Both the position numbers and the translations under genes were made by a program. A DNA stretch of 32,244 nucleotides. Origin: Kalaharituber pfeilii. Lineage: Eukaryota; Ascomycota; Pezizomycetes; Pezizales; Pezizaceae. The notes below the pieces were generated by a model. It saw only the letters and a program-made list of their open reading frames with translations. It did not search any database and had not been told where the DNA came from. Where the stretch lies: the NCBI GenBank assembly GCA_015179045.1, contig WHUZ01000202.1, positions 1 through 32,244 on the forward strand. Reading direction: 5' to 3'. This document shows positions 29,414 through 32,244 of this stretch, one piece after another; position 1 is the first letter of the stretch, and every line of letters begins with the position of its first letter.

Positions 29414-29758
29414 TCACAGACCTTCCTGATGCATGTTTCTATTACGTTCACGCCTTTCCGGCTACCGCAGACCTTCCTAACGCATGCCTCCATTACGTTC
29501 ACGCCTTTCCGGGTAACGCAGACCTTCCTAACGCATGCCTCCATTACGTTCACGCCTTTCCGGCTACCGCAGGCCTTCTTAATGCATGCCTCCATTACGT
29601 TCACGCCTTTCCGGCTACCGCAGACCTCCCTAATGCATGCCTCCATTACGTCCACGCCTTTCCAGCTACCGCGGACCTTCCTAATGCATGCTTCTATTAC
29701 GTTCACGCCTTTCCTGCTATTACGGACCTTCCTGATGCGTGTTTTCTGTTACGTTTCT
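29414..29758 (+). repeat. 51-bp minisatellite in LTR-C2, about 6 units plus a partial
   Basis: Units spaced 51 bases (for example GCTACCGCAG at 29461 and GGTAACGCAG at 29512). Three long overlapping open frames across this region are a by-product of the stop-free unit and are not taken as genes. Confidence 0.9.
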
Positions 29759-29831
29759 CTGCCTGTATGCCTTAGCATGTTTATCGTCATGTTACTGTCA
29801 ATTGACTAGTCATGTATGACGGCCGGAAGTC

Positions 29832-29900
29832 TATATAAACGAGCTGAACAGTTAGCTAGAAGGAAATCAAGACACAAGCAGTGTTCTAAGTTGAACTCTC
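29832..29900 (+). promoter_or_regulatory. shared LTR promoter module in LTR-C2
   Basis: Same as in C1: TATATAAAC, then AAATCAAGACACAAGCAGTG and TTCTAAGTTGAACTC. Confidence 0.65.
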
Positions 29901-30033
29901 ACTTAACGCTCTCGCGTAACCTTTTGCCGTCCGCTTCGCTGCCTTCGTGAACCCGAGTCGCTCAAGAGTCACTCTCACGAGCCCAGCGACGCCTACGCTA
30001 ACAACTCCTATCTACTACTCCATCTACACTGTT

Positions 30034-30048
30034 TTGCTTGCAGACTTG
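30034..30048 (+). repeat. left target-site duplication of the LINE
   Basis: TTGCTTGCAGACTTG; the right copy at 30872-30886 differs by one T/C. Confidence 0.85.
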
Positions 30049-30871
30049 GTGGGAATGAAGTTGGAGCCATGGTACCTGAGAGAAGAGGCTACGGTGAATG
30101 ATACAGAGTTGGTAGTAATAAGTAAGTGATGGGGTTGTGGAGGGGGAGCTCCTGATTCTGACAGATTCAAAACACGCAATCAGGAGAATGAGGGTAAGTG
30201 GCAAGAGGGGATACAGCACACGACGGCATGACATACAAGCTGAGAAAAGCCATGAGAGGAGAGGGTAGGGAGAGGCAACCTAGATATGGTGGTAATGTGG
30301 GTGAAGGCATACATGGGCATAGAAGGAAATGAGGGGGCAGACAGGACGGCGGGATGGGGAACGGCGCTATAGTATAAGATGGAGATGGTCACGGAGGCGG
30401 GTCAGAGACAGAGAGCCAGGAGGGAGAAAGCGGAAGAGACAAACAGGCTAGGCTTGGCTTACAGGCCACTAGAAAGGCAGAGAATAGGATGTCTAGCAGG
30501 GCTTCTGGGTGGGAAGGGACTGGAGGACGTGGAGGTAGAAGATCAGCGAAGAGGATGGTCCAGAATGCAGATGGTGCGGAGAAGATGAGGAGACGATGGA
30601 CCACCTCTTAAGAGGTGTAGGATGTGGAGGAGGAGTGGCCAGGGGGTAAGGAGCATATAAGGTGTCACCGAAGAGGGGGAAAGGGGAGAGAGACTAGATA
30701 AAAGTGCTATTGGAGATGTTGGGAGAATAAAGAAGGGGAGGTGATGGGGAGAAGGAACAGGGGGGTTTTCAGTTCAAGTTGTTAAGTAATCATTTAGAGT
30801 TATAGCCACGGTATCACATAGCCCTTAGGGTGGTAATACGATTAATGAATAAAAAAAAAAAAAAAAGAAAA
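30049..30871 (+). mobile_element. 5'-truncated LINE (Tad1/I-like) with RNase H end and poly(A)
   Basis: The plus strand encodes the end of a LINE ORF2. WVKAYMGIEGNEGADRTA at 30298-30351 is the last conserved block of RNase H. In another frame, CRWCGEDEETMDHLL followed by C after six residues (30566-30627) is the C-terminal CX2CX8HX6C knuckle found after RNase H in fungal and other LINEs. A 3' untranslated part ends in an A-tract (30851-30866 plus GAAAA). A 15-bp duplication with one mismatch flanks the unit. RT and endonuclease are absent, consistent with ordinary 5' truncation during target-primed insertion. One frameshift lies between the two motifs. Confidence 0.85.
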
Positions 30872-30886
30872 TTGCCTGCAGACTTG
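30872..30886 (+). repeat. right target-site duplication of the LINE
   Basis: TTGCCTGCAGACTTG directly after the A-tract. Confidence 0.85.
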
Positions 30887-31094
30887 TCCATAATGTGGGT
30901 GACGTCCGGTACCTCTCCCTATTTTTCCCCTCTCCGGCTCGTTCTGAACGGACCTAAACCAACGCCCACCGAGCCTGACCTTCTCGATGTCCATCTCTTT
31001 GCTCACGTAAATGACTACCGAGCTCGTCTTCTTCCCCTCCTCCTCGAGCATTGTCTTCTCCTCAACCAGTGAATCCCTTTTTCTTTCCTAGCCC
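30887..31094 (+). other. unassigned segment with a short open frame
   Basis: With the LINE removed, 30004-30048 joins 30887 onward. A frame (IMWVTSGTSPYFSPLRLVLN, then KPTPTEPDLLDVHLFAHVND) runs to a stop at 31070-31072, and GTTTTGCTTGCAG just before resembles a 3' splice site. I do not recognise the protein. Base composition is less AT-rich than the nearby element remnants. It could be part of the second C-like element, another element, or a host gene fragment. Confidence 0.35.
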
Positions 31095-31548
31095 CTGATT
31101 TACTGCGAGGAACTAATTGGCAACCTAGATTGCTCGCCAGAATCCATAATGGAGTTCTGTGAGAAGCATACATGAAAGCCCAAAGACCCAAGTCTTTAAG
31201 AGGGTAGTGCAACCGACACTTCAATAATGGGCGTTAATTGAAACTAGAGCTGGGGTCCTAGCTAAGGAAGTGACAACCTCATATAAGATGTTATACTTCC
31301 ACGCTCTCAAGGGTTTCCTATAGGGTTTTACCTAAGAAGTGGTTTAATGGCTAATACTTACAAATAATATGATGTGTAGGACATACCAGTCTTTAACAAT
31401 CGGCCATCAAATGATTGATGCATACCGGTACCAGCGCATAGGGTATGCTGATACTCTTAGCCACAAAAATATGCACTGACCCAACTGAATAAGATTTGGA
31501 GCGGTTTAGAAGCTTTTCAGAGCAAAAAAGGTCTAAAACAGGGGGTGA
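31095..31548 (+). pseudogene. 3' end of a second C-like element (chromodomain end and non-coding region)
   Basis: 31095-31200 matches the chromodomain region of element C at 28850-28935 (shared blocks ACTAATTGGCAACCTA, GAATCC-TAATGGAGTTCT, GAAAGCCCAAAGACCC). 31268-31548 matches 28975-29247 closely, ending in the polypurine tract AAAACAGGGGGTGA. Everything upstream in this copy is missing. C-to-T and G-to-A differences dominate. Confidence 0.75.
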
Positions 31549-32202
31549 TGATTTATGGCTAAGGTAAGACTTATAGTATAGGAACCCAGAAGTAGCGCCT
31601 ATATCCATAAGTCGTACACTGATCATGTGCTTGATCACCCTAGGCAACGCATGGATATTACTTGAGTCCAAAGATACGGCGGTCGCCTAAGGAAGTGTAT
31701 GTTGCAGTAAAGTCATATAGACTATTACAGTAGATGGAGGATTTAGTACATGCTCATTTTCATTATATGGTTTTATGTACAAGTTATTATTCAGTTACTG
31801 TCTTGCATGTATCTAAACCTCGCCATAGCCTATAAGGTGGCACATAAGTACTGAAAAAAAAAAAAATATAGATTATTAACTGTATATAATCTACAAACCT
31901 TATACTAATATGCGTACATATATTAGTTGTTACTATTTCTGTTTCTAATGTATGTCTCCTTATATATCTTATATATATTCATCATATCATTATTATTATC
32001 ATGTTGATGGCTGGGAAGTCTATATAATAGGCCAAATAGATAGCTAGAAGAAATCAAGACATTAGCAGTATTCTAAGTTGAACTCTTATTTAATATCTCA
32101 TATAACCTTTTATCATTCACTTTGCTGCTTCACAACCACTCTGAGCTGTAACATGCCTTTTCGCTTGCCAAACTGTTAAAGTTAGCAAAGCCTATACTAA
32201 CA
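31549..32202 (+). repeat. LTR of family C (C3), without the minisatellite
   Basis: Starts TGATTTATGGCTAAGGTAAG and ends CCTATACTAACA. Ends match C1 and C2; the middle (31715-31990) carries unrelated AT-rich sequence instead of the 51-bp repeats. Confidence 0.8.
32021..32086 (+). promoter_or_regulatory. shared LTR promoter module in LTR-C3
   Basis: TATATAATAGG, then AAATCAAGACATTAGCAGTA and TTCTAAGTTGAACTC. Confidence 0.6.
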
Positions 32203-32244
32203 TAAACTTGACAGGAATAGAGGGCCCAACCTGCCAATATATAG
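32203..32244. other. flank of LTR-C3, nothing recognised
   Basis: The last 42 bases follow the LTR end and show no feature. Confidence 0.5.

Larger units (their letters stand above)
23930..30003 (+). mobile_element. Ty3/gypsy-like element C with two LTRs and a decayed interior
   Basis: 6074 bp between TGTTATGG at 23930 and TAACA at 30003. The two LTRs (656 and 756 bp) are very alike; the 100-base length difference is due to two extra units of a 51-bp minisatellite. The interior holds recognisable but shattered gag, protease-like, RT, RNase H, a small piece of integrase and a chromodomain-like end. The integrase core with its catalytic residues is absent. No matching 5-bp flanks are seen (ATAGC left, ACTCC right). 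It inserted into the gag pseudogene at 22910-23929. Confidence 0.88.
29248..30003 (+). repeat. LTR of family C (C2, 3' LTR)
   Basis: Starts TGTTACGGCTAAGGTAAGAC, ends CGCCTACGCTAACA. Carries six full 51-bp units plus a partial, two more than C1. Confidence 0.92.

Noticed and set aside
24097..29758. CRISPR array
   Set aside because: The repeats are contiguous without spacers and lie in LTRs of a eukaryotic element.
29329..29809. Three long overlapping open frames (125, 150 and 124 residues) in LTR-C2, and similar ones at 24011-24389
   Set aside because: They run through the 51-bp minisatellite, whose length is a multiple of three and which lacks stops. Repeated peptide content and openness on both strands show that they are not genes.
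23925..30008. Target duplication of element C
   Set aside because: ATAGC and ACTCC do not match, even allowing transitions.

Overview
This window looks like a transposon graveyard from a filamentous ascomycete (Pezizomycotina-type) genome. No intact gene of any kind was recognised, and no rRNA, tRNA, CRISPR or bacterial-style gene. Almost every base that can be assigned belongs to LTR retrotransposons of the Ty3/gypsy chromovirus type, plus one LINE fragment and one very short LTR element (TRIM). The coding regions are broken by in-frame TAG/TAA/TGA codons, frameshifts and deletions. Paired copies differ mainly by C/T and G/A transitions, and much of 5.4-15.4 kb is AT-rich. That is the pattern expected of repeat-induced point mutation (RIP) or cytosine deamination in fungal repeats, but no RIP index could be computed here.

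Layout. 1-5389: element A1 (+), 5' end outside the window, running gag, protease, RT/RNase H, integrase, chromodomain, 3' LTR. It lies inside a gag pseudogene (-) of family B (5390-6689), whose 5' LTR (6769-7309) in turn interrupts a family D integrase (+). 7736-8683 and 10078-11903 are inverted copies of the 3' end of family D, separated by an AT-rich spacer. The right arm holds an 876-bp TRIM (10802-11677) with a perfect 5-bp target duplication. 11904-14884: a family F element (-) with 3' LTR, chromodomain, integrase, RNase H and part of RT. It is cut in mid-RT by an LTR-B (14885-15404), which is itself cut by the complete element A2 (15405-22879, -). 22910-23929: a gag pseudogene (-), probably of F. 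23930-30003: element C (+), with closely similar LTRs but a shattered interior rich in minisatellites. 30049-30871: a 5'-truncated LINE with poly(A) and a 15-bp target duplication. 31095-32202: the 3' end of a second C-like element.

The biology visible here is the history of nested insertion and decay (D, then F, then B, then A2 on one side; D, then B, then A1 on the other), not a working pathway. The most interesting items are: the TRIM, whose polypurine tract and LTR start match element A; a promoter-proximal module shared by LTR families B, C and D; a candidate -1 frameshift site at the gag/pro junction of family A; a 51-bp minisatellite inside LTR-C whose copy number differs between the two LTRs of one element; and Arg/Ser-rich repeats in the Gag of element C. 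Family letters A-F are labels used only here.
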